A stretch of DNA of 64,000 nt, from assembly GCA_015501605.1 (NCBI GenBank), contig JADNRZ010000037.1:237906-301905 (forward strand), in the 5' to 3' direction. Below, piece after piece: positions 35,301 to 46,059 of the stretch (its first letter is position 1; every line of letters begins with the position of its first letter). Source of the DNA: Panaeolus papilionaceus. Its lineage: Eukaryota > Basidiomycota > Agaricomycetes > Agaricales. Position numbers and translations under genes: made by a program. Under the pieces are notes generated by a model. The model searched no databases. It saw only the letters and a list, made by a program, of their open reading frames with translations, and was not told the origin of the DNA.

Positions 35301-38164
35301 CACCTATATAGTCCAAGAGTCAGTAAATAATTTTTTTCTCTATGACGAAATAACAACACTCACAGATATGTTCTAGTTGTAACGTCCTATTTGCGCGTTC
35401 ACCTCACCCAAAGAACGCGAAGAGAGCCAAATTTCAAGTACAAAGACTAGTTTGAGAGTTCTGAGTGAAACAGGATGCGTTTGAACAAAGACGGAGTGGA
35501 GGTTGAGCTGGGAGGATGGTGGGGGAAGGGAGCCAAGAACTGACGCGACGCCTTGTTGATGAACAGGGTTGGTGCAAGAGGCACAGCCACATAACCCCCT
35601 GTCGTTCGATGATTCGCGGCTGGGTTGAGGACGTGTAATTGTGCGGAAAGCACAATATCCAGCGATAAAACGAAATAAATTCAATAAACTACCTAAAAAT
35701 GAGACGTAACTAGCCCAAAGGCCACTGAATTCTTTCTGAGCGACAAAACAGCCAGACTCACAGATATTGTCGCTAGTTTCAATCCCATGCCCGTGTTCAT
35801 CATCTCCATTATCATCATACTAAAAGGAACAATAGGAGACCCACATTCCAATTATAAAGCCCAGTACGAGAGTGATGAGTGAAAGATGACGAAAGGCGGG
35901 GTGGAAGAGGGAAAGGAAACAAGAATTGACATCACACATTGAATGTGAGTGCACAGCCACATCAAAACCTCCTCCCCTGTCCGCTTCCCAGACGCGTCTT
36001 CAGGATGGGCATGAAGGAGTATTTAGTCAGGAATTGAGGGATACAGTGACGAGGACACTCTATGCACTTGGGTTGGTCCCTTGATACCCCGATTATTGTT
36101 CAGGGATGACGGAAAATCCACAGATGGGACTCATGGGAGGCTTTGCATCACGTCGCTTGGTGCGTATTCTTCCTTTGTCTTCCTGCCTTCACATCCCTAC
36201 ATTGTCTGGTTTAATTGAATAATGTCAATTTATTTCATCCCTTGAGGCGTCGCTGTTTTCATGCTTGTCACTGTTACGCTGAATAATTGGAGGACAACTT
36301 TTCATCCTGAACCTAATATCCCCCCGCTTTTTGTTCATCGCGCTGTATACCATTTCTTTCCTTTCCATTTTTCCTCCTCTCTCCCTCATCAAGACTCTCT
36401 AACAAATTATAGAAACGACGGCTTTGCATTTTCGGAAGCAGCGGGATGGCATTTCAACGCCGACACTTCGTCAGGCGCTGTGCGTGCGGAAACAGCAGGC
36501 GAGCTCATACTTCGTACTTCTCAACGACACAAAGGACCTTTTGGGCAAAATGAAGTTACCGGGGAGAAGGATGGTGAGGGTGAGCTGCCGAGAAGGTGAG
36601 GAAATATTGAGTTGGGGCATGATGCGCTGGGTTGGTTTGGGTGGTCCGTCGGGCTAGTGGGTCGTCTGTCGGGTGAGAATCGACAACACGGCATCTGATC
36701 AACGAGAGGGATAAAGGACGGGGGTACAGCATTATAGAAACCGAACATAAATCGCACAGAGTGAAAGAAACAGCCAAATTTCCAGCGTACGAGGAGTGAA
36801 ACAGTGAAGTGATTCGACAATGATGGGACCGGAGGGCGTCGCCCGAGGAAGACAGGGAGTCGAGTATTGGATGAATAATGGAATATGTAGCAATGAGAGT
36901 GTAGTGAGGAACATACGTAAATCTGGAGCAAAACGACGTCAAATAGGACGCATATATCTAGGCCAAAGGTGATGATACAAGGGTGAAAACATCTATCCCA
37001 CTTCTGATGAGGAGACGGCGGTGTGTATTGTATAGGTGAGCGTCAACGCAGTGTAGCAAATTTCGACATTAAATGAGGACAGCAGAGATCTTGAAGAGAG
37101 TTGCTGCTGGATATAGCACGGAAAATGAACATGAAGGGACGCTGGACAAGGGGTACCGATGACGCATGCAGATGATGCGATAGGGTGATTGCAGCAAACG
37201 CACGGAGAAGGGCTTTGAGGGGGGTGAGTGAGGCACGAGTAAAGCAGAGGGTAGTCGCGCTTCAGAGTCGTTGTGGGAGGTAGAAAGGAAAGATGCGTGA
37301 TACAGATATACTTGAGAGTTCGCAACAGATCGGTCAGAAAATAACGAGGAGAGTGGTCCGGGCGTAAAGGAGAGCTCATCGTCGGTCATACTCAGTCTAG
37401 GTTCAAGATATGACATGTTGGATGCAAGCAATGAATGCAGAGGAGAAAGCAAGAGAAGAGATGAGTCACGGTCGTTGTCCAGTTGCGCGGGAGATTGGAA
37501 TTGGTTGTTGGTCCAAGTGTCGAGAGCGGCAGAGCGAATAATGGTGTAAAGCCGAGCACGAAGGAAACTGGTTGGAGGGAATGGCGTCAGTGAGAATGGA
37601 ACGTGAAGGCGTCGATGGCCTCATGCTCGTGATGGAGAGGAATACGGGGCGGTTGGCAATCCTGTCGTTGGCCCATCGTTGTATAAAATCTGGGAAGCCT
37701 TGCAACGAAACTCATGACTTGAAGATAGGAGGGAGGAATAAAAGAGATGGATGTATTAATTCTAGAAAAGACATTTTCTACACCTGATCAGGCGACGTGC
37801 AAGTTAGTGGATGCGATCGTTCATGATAAAACAGCTGAACTCACAAGGTAATGTAAGAAATTCATGAGCACTACTCCCCAATCCCAACGAAAAATATCGC
37901 TATCAGAGCCTCTACGAATTGTTCAGCTGCAAAGGTGTCCAGCAGATGAGGAACGGGACCAAGAGCAGAGCGAGAGGTTGGATGGGGTGGTGTGATGATG
38001 GGGGGAAGGGAAGAAAGAATTAACGTGTCAATGCACAATTCTGTGAGAATCAGACCTCGTGTACGAATTTTATCTTATCTAGGTACATAACACAAAATGG
38101 GTTCATCCTCGTCGAAATTTAGTTGATGAATCCACCAAACCTGTGACGATAAAAAACAGGATTA
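32311..38164. other. Decayed, mostly non-coding stretch
   Basis: No gene can be supported. Minus-strand pieces around 35373-35684, 36521-36942 and 36993-37452 contain similar hydrophobic words (LRTLEIWLFL at 36770, LEIWLSSRSLG at 35410), which suggests repeated relics of a multi-exon membrane protein. 33000-33260 and 33900-34130 are T/C-rich. Nothing else was identified. Confidence 0.3.
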
Positions 38165-38334
38165 TCATTGTGTTAATTTAGATGAAGAGGTTTGTAAGTA
38201 TAAACACCAAAATAAGGGTGGTTGTGTGATAAGATATGGACGATCAGGGAAGTGAGATAATTCGGGCCACTGCCTCATGTCTGGCATGCATGCAACTGTC
38301 GACCACACCTTGCTTCCTACGCTCATTGTCTCAT

Positions 38335-38636
38335 TGTCAGGGGATCTGTCACAGAACCCCCACCCTAGCGCGGTTACGGTGCACAGCCTGGTCATCATCT
38401 CTAGATCACTGTACAGCCGCCCGTTGCATCATTGATACCCCTGTCGTAGTGCGCAGCCTCCTTTCCTGATTGTTTCGTCACCATCATTTGATATCGCATA
38501 GCCTTAGCCTATTCTTAGATTTAGTGCACAGCATACCGGTAGATAGTTTATCCGATGTAGTATATAGGCCAGTGGGGATCAGGATGATTCCTCACTCGAT
38601 TATCAACTTGGCTTCTGGGCATTCCTATCCCTTACA
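38335..38636 (+). repeat. 5' LTR (302 bp)
   Basis: Identical to 39799-40100 except for one G/A difference in GTCGTAGTG versus GTCATAGTG. TG start and CA end. Confidence 0.95.
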
Positions 38637-38737
38637 TCATAATCGAGTCTCTACAGCAGTCTGCACCTCTCTAGCTCACTGCACACCATCTACTCCTCAT
38701 CCTACAAGCCCTACCCTTCGCCCACACCCTGCTCCCA

Positions 38738-39760
38738 ATGTCTACTACACCAGAGATGTCCTTGGAAGAATTCGTCACTGAACAGTTCGACCAACTCTAT
38801 GAGCGGATGAGGCTGCTCCAGGAGGAGCTTCGCTCCGTCACCAACCAGCTCTCTACCCAACAGACTATTGCAGCTATCGCACCTACCCAACCCTCTCGCC
38901 GTCAGCGGAAGAAGGCTGAGCCTCCCGCCCCACCGGCTCCTACTCCCCCACAAGGCACTATTCCCACCCACCTTCATATGTCGGGCACCTACCCTCAGAA
39001 GGACGACAAACCCGATCAGCAGTTGCTCACTGTCATTGTACCCGACGCGATGGCAGCGCACCTGGTTGGGCGAGGTGGAAGGGGTCTTAAACAGATCCAT
39101 GACTTATCTGGTGCGCACATCCGAGCCTTTGAGGTAAAGGACGGATCAGCTGGTGCCCGCCACGTCTCTATTCGCGGTACCGACTCTCAAGTTGGTAATG
39201 CCCTCGTCGTATTGGGCAAGCAGCTCGCTCGTCGTCGAGTCCGCGCTCCTAGGCAGCGGGATGCTCCGGGTCCCGCTCGTGATGCCAGTGGGAGGCCAAC
39301 CGCTGGGAAGTTCCGTGAAGCCCCTGTTCCCATCGTTCAGGCTGCTCCGGCCACTCAGCCCCCCTCACCACCATCAATTCCTCAGTCCGCCGCTCTAACC
39401 CCTGCAGCACCGTCGGCAACTCCTACCCCTGCTCCAGGCTCTACTCCGGTCGTCCCCTCCATCGTCATGAACACGGCCGCCCCACCTTCACTGGTGGCTA
39501 CCCCAGGTGCTCGATCAGCTTCGATGACACCTGTGAACCAGCCCAACACTCCCATCGCGCCTACAGCCGTGATGCAGACCGCCAATCCTACCCCGGCACT
39601 CTCGCCTGGCTCGCCGATGAGCATTGATGCGATGAGAGCCCACTTCTCAGCACTTGCGCCCACTCTTGGGAACCCTATCCCCCCCACTGCTCCTTCAAGG
39701 GGTGGTCGCGGTGTGGTTTTCCGGGAGCGCAGTGGACGAGGCGGTAGACGTGGAAGCTAA
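38738..39760 (+). CDS. KH-domain gag-like protein of the LTR element (340 aa)
   Basis: Single-exon ORF beginning 101 bases after the 5' LTR and ending 38 bases before the 3' LTR. Residues 1-45 are a likely coiled coil (EEFVTEQFDQLYERMRLLQE). Residues 94-165 match a KH RNA-binding domain: VIVPDAMAAHLVGRGGRGLK contains the GXXG loop as GRGG (111-114), and the domain continues through QIHDLSGAHI to VSIRGTDSQV. Residues 170-320 are Pro/Ala/Thr-rich and disordered. The C-terminus is an RGG-type basic tail (RGGRGVVFRERSGRGGRRGS). No zinc knuckle is seen. The layout suggests RNA packaging, the job of a gag nucleocapsid, with enzymes supplied by an autonomous partner; this role is inference. The frame is intact, with codon-level order over its whole length. 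Confidence 0.85.
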   Translation: MSTTPEMSLEEFVTEQFDQLYERMRLLQEELRSVTNQLSTQQTIAAIAPTQPSRRQRKKAEPPAPPAPTPPQGTIPTHLHMSGTYPQKDDKPDQQLLTVIVPDAMAAHLVGRGGRGLKQIHDLSGAHIRAFEVKDGSAGARHVSIRGTDSQVGNALVVLGKQLARRRVRAPRQRDAPGPARDASGRPTAGKFREAPVPIVQAAPATQPPSPPSIPQSAALTPAAPSATPTPAPGSTPVVPSIVMNTAAPPSLVATPGARSASMTPVNQPNTPIAPTAVMQTANPTPALSPGSPMSIDAMRAHFSALAPTLGNPIPPTAPSRGGRGVVFRERSGRGGRRGS

Positions 39761-39798
39761 GGGATTTGCTGGGGCAGCAAATCTAGATGGGGAGATAG

Positions 39799-40100
39799 TG
39801 TCAGGGGATCTGTCACAGAACCCCCACCCTAGCGCGGTTACGGTGCACAGCCTGGTCATCATCTCTAGATCACTGTACAGCCGCCCGTTGCATCATTGAT
39901 ACCCCTGTCATAGTGCGCAGCCTCCTTTCCTGATTGTTTCGTCACCATCATTTGATATCGCATAGCCTTAGCCTATTCTTAGATTTAGTGCACAGCATAC
40001 CGGTAGATAGTTTATCCGATGTAGTATATAGGCCAGTGGGGATCAGGATGATTCCTCACTCGATTATCAACTTGGCTTCTGGGCATTCCTATCCCTTACA
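39799..40100 (+). repeat. 3' LTR (302 bp)
   Basis: Partner of 38335-38636, preceded by the polypurine tract and followed by the CTCAT duplicate. Confidence 0.95.
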
Positions 40101-41524
40101 CTCATCCAGTCAGGACCACCTACACATTTCCAAGTCTCTCTTATCCCCTGGTACTCTTGTCATGAATTTTCCCGAACTCAAACGGCTTAAAATCACTGGT
40201 GATATCTCGGTGGAACCTGTCACTCGCATCCGCCCCCACCAGCACCCGTACCGATGTCTGTACGTGTGATTTGTAAAAGTAATTATGGTCCAACATGTAT
40301 TCAATGAACGAATTAATACAGTATCATGGGACCCACAGGCGCCGGGAAAAGCTCTGTAAGTCCACGATTACCTGTCACCTTGAGATACATTGAAGCTGAA
40401 TATTTTGACATGCATCTCAAGTTCATTGAAGCACTCGCAGGCGAATCTCAGCAACTTTCGATCTCTAAAGATCAACTGTCGGGGTATACACAGAGGGTGA
40501 ATACTTACAAGGTTGTAAATCTGACTGTTTATGGCGATCCCGTGTATCTGGTCGATACCCCCGGATTTTCAAACTCGAAGATCTCGGAGGTGGAAATTAT
40601 GGACATGGTTAGAAGGTGGCTGCACGACAATTTGTAAGATAATTCCTCTGATCTACAGTGTTGAATTCCATTAATTTGTAATTTTAGTTTAACTTTTGTC
40701 GACAGAATATTATATTTGACCCCAATCTCGGAAACTCGACTGGCAGGAAGTCGGTGCAGGACCATGGATATGCTCAAGCAGTTCCTGGAACCTAATCGTG
40801 GTCTTGACTCAGTGACATTTGTCACCACCGTGTGGGACACACTGCACAATGAACACGCTCAAATGCGAGCAGAGTCCAACTTTGCTCAACTGAGAGATCA
40901 AATTTGCAAGGCAAGTATTGAGCTTTGTCTGTGATCTGTCTAATGATATTGACTTTGTTTCCTTAGGCCTTTTTTGGAGAGTATCAGGTATCCATAACTT
41001 GATTTATGAATACCAGAAAATCGGCATTGGAAATACTGAATGATATTGCTTATCATGGGGTAGATGCATTTGGCAAACCTGCATTTGCAGCATCCTCCAA
41101 TCTCTACCAAGATCTACATGAGCGCATTGAGTGTGCCCTTCAGGCGAAACAAATGATTGAGTTTGAATTGGCCCAACCTGAAGTGCAAACGAATGTGGGC
41201 CTCAGGGCCGTCCTCAAGAACAACCAGAGGGAGAACCAGGAGATGCTCACCAAGTTCATAACACAGTTCGCCAACTTCAATCCCCTACCAGCTGAATTCA
41301 GACTTGCAGCTCAGCATCTCCGCAAATCAATCGCAGCAAACACACGTCCCTCAAACATCAAATATAGAATGTTGTTCTGGCAATGGGCGCATGAGCCAGA
41401 AATATCAGATGGCACAGACACTTCGTTGGTGCCTTCTCAGAAGCTCTCATTCAAAGGTTTACTTCATCCCTTCCTCCAAGTCCCAAAGCGTCAGGCAGCC
41501 GGGTTGTCCAACCATGGGGAGTGA

Positions 41525-42373
41525 GGTAGTGAGTAGTTTTGGTCTCTCATTTTGCCTTTGAGTAATTCATCTCATTCTAGTGCATCTCAGCGGCTTGTTT
41601 ATCCGGCATGCAGCAAATGATTGTGATTGAACAATTTTTTTCTTCTGTATTTTGTTTACTTCTTTTCGCTTTGTCCAACCAGTCATATTTATCTGGATCC
41701 TTGTCATCCTTCATCCAATTACTGTGCTAGCTTGTTAGGTACTTCATCCAATTGCTGCTTTGTATCTAGTCATTTGTTCTTTTTCTTTGATGTTCTATAT
41801 AACTGTTCATTTTGTCTTATCTGCAGTTCACATTTGATATTACATTCCCTTTGTCTATCCAAGGACGGCAAATCAAAGACCAGACCTGTTCGTCCTTAAA
41901 CAAGGCACAGAGACATACTAATTCCATGAACATGGGATGTGGACCTTGGTAATGAAGATTTGACACTTGCTATCACTGTTGTCATGAACACACTCTCCCA
42001 ATTCCGTGGTCTTCCCTAGTCTCCCGTAGTCAGACAAATGCCCCCCTTCGGGGGGCACCCCGCGTAGCGGGGGTCTGATTCGTAACACGGTATCCTTGTC
42101 GTAGGTTGGCCTCTCCTGCCTTATAAAGTAATTTTTCGAGCTAGCCAAGAGCTGCCCTTCGTTTGTTTGTACACCTAAGAGCACGTGAGCTAGTTAACGC
42201 GTTTCGCGTCTTTGTTGATTCTCTCACTTCACCTCGTCATCTTATCCCTGCATGTATGATTCCGGCCTTGGAAACAGAGTGTTAGTGGTTAGATGATTTA
42301 ATATTCCCCAATACCCGCCTTTTTTCATATAAGTGGATGCCCATATACCCGCCCCATCGCTATTATTATTGCC
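41525..42373. other. Spacer between GTPase gene 2 and DUF6589 gene
   Basis: 3' flank of GTPase gene 2, T-rich to about 41900, then the paired hairpins at 42039-42072. CATATAAGT at about 42328 may be a weak TATA element for the DUF6589 gene. No further gene. Confidence 0.35.
42039..42072. other. Two adjacent perfect GC hairpins
   Basis: TGCCCCCC-TTC-GGGGGGCA (42039-42057) is followed without gap by CCCCGC-GTA-GCGGGG (42058-42072). Stems are 8 and 6 bp with no mismatch, in otherwise AT-balanced sequence. Such paired hairpins occur at transposon ends or as transcription-blocking structures; no partner end was found. Confidence 0.6.
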
Positions 42374-44823
42374 ATGTCTTCTAATACAGGTCCTGCTGGA
42401 TTCCAGGACATCACAAACAATGCACCAGCCCCCTTTCAGCACCGCAACAGCACGAAGAGAAAGACAAACACCGACGAGAATGCAAAACCAAGCTACTATT
42501 CAAAATTCTCGGTCAGCAAGAAAGTCAAGGCTCATCACAACATCACACACGCACCTGCCCTTCCTCTTCAATCTTCGCCACTCCCTACGTCGTCCCTCAC
42601 CCATACATTCCGTTCCTCACCACATACCAGCACACTAAAACCCGCCTACCTTTCCATACCCCAGAAGTTGCAACACATGACCGATGCCCTCAAGTCATGT
42701 AATTGGACATTTGGGGATTATCTCTACCACATGTCCCACCATTCATCGCGTGGAGGTCGAGAGCAGCAGCACGCCCAAATCATGTCATCTTTTCTCTCGG
42801 GGCGGATGGTTCATACTCCGATCAAAATCATTGACCTGTGGATCAAGAGCCCGGATAGTCGTCTAGGAGTTGGGACCGGCAAATCCGAGGAGCACCTTAT
42901 GTACAACCTGGATGTACCATACGATTCAATACAGTCGCTTCGCCCCGCCATAACATCGTTTGCTGCTCAGTTAATCGAAAAAAGGGTAGTTTTTGAGGCA
43001 CGGTTAGCTGTAAGGTCAGAATTTGGGCTGCATGCGAGTTTACGGACAGCTGCGCATCAAAAGTTGGAGATGATTGACATAGGTGCATCTACAATGAGAG
43101 ATATAGGGAAAGTACAGACGGATGTTCAACCACTAACATCTAGACTGTTAGAGTCGATTGGAGGTCGTGTACGCAGGGTTGTTCATGTGCGGAAGGTGGA
43201 TCTCAGACCAATTGAACTGGTGCGTAGATTAACCTCTCAATATATTTCATTAATCTAATAATTGCTCTGTAGGTACGAATTAATGCTCTATCTTCCCTCA
43301 ACTTCGCTCGCAATCGCGAGGCCCGCCTTCTCCCGCTCCTTAAAGGGCTCCTCTATTTTGCTCACTCAGCAGCAGCAGACCTCTTCGCCTACAACTCACG
43401 TCTTGGTGAAATGCCCAGCTACTCAACAATATACCAAGCAGCTAAACAACTTGGAAGGCATCAAACCCGCATCACGTTCCAGCGAGGTCGAAATCCAGCA
43501 ATCATTGGTGCTCTTCAGCTCGACAACGTTCAGAACTATATCAAACCGCAGGAGCTGCGCATGGGTCGAGTCGCGCAGATGAACATAGGAATTGCTGGTG
43601 TGTACTACGAGATGAATGGGGTCGACGCAGCTGCCTTGGATGTGGAAGAACGACGAAAACAAATGATGGAAAACAGACGAGCGGACCTCACTGTCTCCCA
43701 GTTTCTCTCGTGGATAGACAGCTCACATCTCGATGTAATTTACAGCAGTCACTGGCTCCGTATCCTTGTCAACTACGTGCCAGAACTCGCCGCAATGAAG
43801 CCACTGGTTAGCGAGCGATTTCGGACGGAGGGTGCGAAACTTCGCCTGGAACCAACTGCAACAACTGTTCACTCCCTCTCGACCAGCGGTAAAAACGAGA
43901 CATACACTGCTGAGCTCAAGGATGGCCTCGTCGACTTCCTTTCACAAATCGGACAGAAGGATGGTGACTATCTTAACCGGCTTATTCTTGTCGGTGGTGA
44001 TGGGCTTACTTTCCAAAAGCTTCATGAGGTTAAACGGTACCTCCAGTTTCACCGCGACCCACTTCAGAGTCTTGAGCTGGTACAACCTGTTCTTGCTTTG
44101 TGGCACACGGAGTGGACCAACCTTAGCCGGCTTTACGAGACGCACCAAGGCTCCTCAACCTCGCGCGACCCTTCTTGTATTGGACACAGCGCGTGTCAGA
44201 TTGGACAGCCACTTCCACCAAACGTGAAGAAAGTTGATTATCACAAAGGTAGCGAGCTTCTCAATGTGATCATTGTCAGCCGAGTGCTTGATTGTTGGCG
44301 GTGAGTAACACAATTAACTGATTTTAAATTATTTATTAAAACTGTTGTTCTTGTAGCTTACACCTTCGTTGTAACGATCTCCGGTTGCATTTCCGCCAAC
44401 TGTCAGAGGTGAAGAAACTTCCGAGTTTTCAGGAGCTTAAGTCACATTCAATGGCCCTGCATTCGGCATATTCAACGACACAGGCAGTGTACGAAGCACT
44501 CGGAGACACCACGGCTAACACTGAATGGACTCGGACTGTACCTTTAGGAACCTCATGGTCTGTTGAGGACCCTAGTCCAAAATCGAGTGTGCGCATACCT
44601 GTTTCTCATCGTCGACATAGCAAAGGAGATCGCACACTGTCTAATTCCATTGCACTCATACGCGATGGACTTCTTTCCATGGAGTTCAGCTTTGCATGTG
44701 CCGAGGGCGATGTTGGGCGGGTATACGAGCTTCTAAAGGTCGGCGTTCTCTCTTTTCTCTTGTTGGATTATGTATTTATACATTACTAGGTTTTACTGTT
44801 TACGTTCGCAGGCAGGTAGGGAA
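42374..44823 (+). pseudogene. DUF6589-type transposase, 3' end lost
   Basis: Large transposase-like protein of Agaricomycete mobile elements. Exons 42374-43219, 43273-44300 and 44357-44738 have matching phases and no stops, giving about 752 residues. The first 90 residues are disordered and rich in Ser/Pro. Exon 2 holds RPIELVRINALSSLNFARNR across the intron, then GGDGLTFQKL, LWHTEWTNLSRLYETH, GHSACQIGQPLPPNVKK and SRVLDCWR, all recalled as family landmarks. Exon 3 continues to DGLLSMEFSFACAEGDVGRV and stops at an intron donor. The expected C-terminal exon is missing: only 14 or so bases of possible exon follow an acceptor at about 44811, and then the 4.45 kb palindrome starts. The gene is otherwise free of lesions, so the truncation seems recent. 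Confidence 0.8.
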
Positions 44824-45120
44824 GTTACAATGTAGCGACTTTGTTGGTCCGCGGACTAGCTACAACGTAATGACTGAGTGTGATCCATGGATCGCCATGG
44901 ATTTCCTACATTTTGGGTAACTACACTAAATAGTTATTTCATTAGATAGAATATAAGTGAATTAATTATTACTAGTAGGTGGGCGGGTTGGGTAGGGTGG
45001 ATTTCCGAGTGAGCGGCGGGTGAGCTGGAATGGGTGGATTGGTAGTTTTCCAAGGGAATGGGAGGGGGGTAGCGGGTAGGTTGGGGTGGGTGGGTAGTAG
45101 TGGATTGGGGTGGATTGGGA

Positions 45121-45985
45121 GATTTCCGCGGAAATGGGGGGAGGTTGGGGGGTGGTTTGGGGTGAGTTTATTGTAGTGGATTAGGTTGGAGTGGGCACAT
45201 TGGGGTGGGTGGGTAGTAGTGGAATAGGGTGGATTGGTAGATTTCCGCGGAAATGGGGGGGGGTGGTTTGGGGTGAGTTTATTGTAGTGGATTAGGTTGG
45301 ATTAGATGAATTTACAAGGGAATGGGCAGGTAGGGATGGGGGGATTTTTATATTTCCGCGGAAATGGTGATCCAAAATTGCCCATTTCCGCGGAAATGGG
45401 CAAATTTAGGAATTTTTCAATGCATGGATTTTTGAATTTCCGCAGAAATGGGCAAATTTAGACATTTTAAATACAGGGATTTTTTGAATTTCCGCGGAAA
45501 TGGGTGAATTTGGACATTTTCAATACATGGATTTTGGATTTCCGCGGAAATGGGGAATTTTGAAAATGGTGGATTCTTGAATTTCCGCGGAAACGGGTGA
45601 ATTTGGAGATTTTCAAATGCATGGATTTGTTAATTTCCGCGGAAATGGGTGAAATTGGAAGTTTTTAAATACATGGATTTTTGAATTTCCGCGGAAATGG
45701 TGATTCAATTTTGTAGATTTCCGCGGAAATGGGGAATTTGGAAATGGTGGATTCTTGAATTTCCGCGGAAATGGGTGAATTTGGAGATTTTCAAATGAGT
45801 GGATTTGTGAATTTCCGCGGAAATGGTGGACTTGTTAATTTGTGAGCAAAGGTTCCGCGGTATCGGAAATTCATTCCAATATTGAAATGAGTCAATATTG
45901 AAATGAGTCAATTGTTGAACTTCCGCGGAAATGGTGGATTTTCTGTGGAATTGGGTGGATGCCATTCATAGATTTCCGCAGAAGA
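45121..45985. repeat. Array of TTTCCGCGGAAA palindromes, left arm
   Basis: About 13 exact or near-exact copies of the self-complementary TTTCCGCGGAAA, plus three variants, spaced mostly 55-75 bases. They alternate with ATGGATTTTTGAA-like and GGGTGAATTTGGAGATTTTC-like segments. Confidence 0.85.
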
Positions 45986-46059
45986 GGTGGATATTAACAA
46001 ACTATAACCCAAGGGTGTTGCAAACATTGTCAGCAAATAAGCAGAAGTAATTAACTCCT

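Larger units (their letters stand above)
38335..40100 (+). mobile_element. Non-autonomous LTR retrotransposon carrying a KH-domain ORF
   Basis: Two 302 bp direct repeats (TGTCAGGGG..CCCTTACA, TG..CA ends) flank 1162 bp. CTCAT is duplicated on both sides (38330-38334 and 40101-40105), the 5 bp expected of an LTR element integrase. A purine-rich AGATGGGGAGATAG sits directly before the 3' LTR, as a polypurine tract should. The bases after the 5' LTR (TCATAATCGAG) do not begin with TGG, so the primer tRNA is unclear. There is no protease, reverse transcriptase or integrase; the only ORF is the KH-domain protein. The LTRs differ at one base, so the insertion is recent. Confidence 0.92.
38277..41524 (+). 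pseudogene. P-loop GTPase gene 2, split by an LTR element, one TGA
   Basis: Coding parts are 38277-38334 joined to 40106-40259, then 40322-40355, 40422-40633, 40706-40910 and 40967-41524. An LTR retroelement separates the first two. Taking it out with one CTCAT copy restores the frame from MSGMHATVDH, homologous to MSDMHP of gene 3, into KITGDISVEP. The P-loop exon reads MGPTGAGKSS. The next exon (212 nt) holds YLVDTPGFSNSK, and the fourth holds ILYLTPISETRL and VTTVWDTLHNEH. Intron 4 uses a GC donor (AAG|GCAAGT..TTAG), whose position is confirmed by the GT intron at the same place in gene 3. Total is 407 codons, but codon 233 is TGA (41000-41002), just before FMNTRKSALEIL. The C-terminal 173 codons are otherwise open and conserved. 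Confidence 0.8.

Noticed and set aside
38165..38398. Minus-strand 77-codon ORF before the LTR element
   Set aside because: It is antisense to the first coding part of GTPase gene 2 and to the 5' LTR.
42039..42080. Helitron 3' end (GC hairpin followed by CTGA and T)
   Set aside because: The hairpin is only a base or two from CTGA, while Helitron ends keep about ten bases between them, and there are two hairpins. No Rep/helicase protein or matching 5' TC end was seen.
44821..44830. TTA or TTAA target duplication for the palindrome
   Set aside because: The left flank ends GAAG before TTACAATG and the right flank begins TTACC after CATTGTAA. The apparent TTA/TAA belongs to the inverted ends, so no convincing direct duplication exists.
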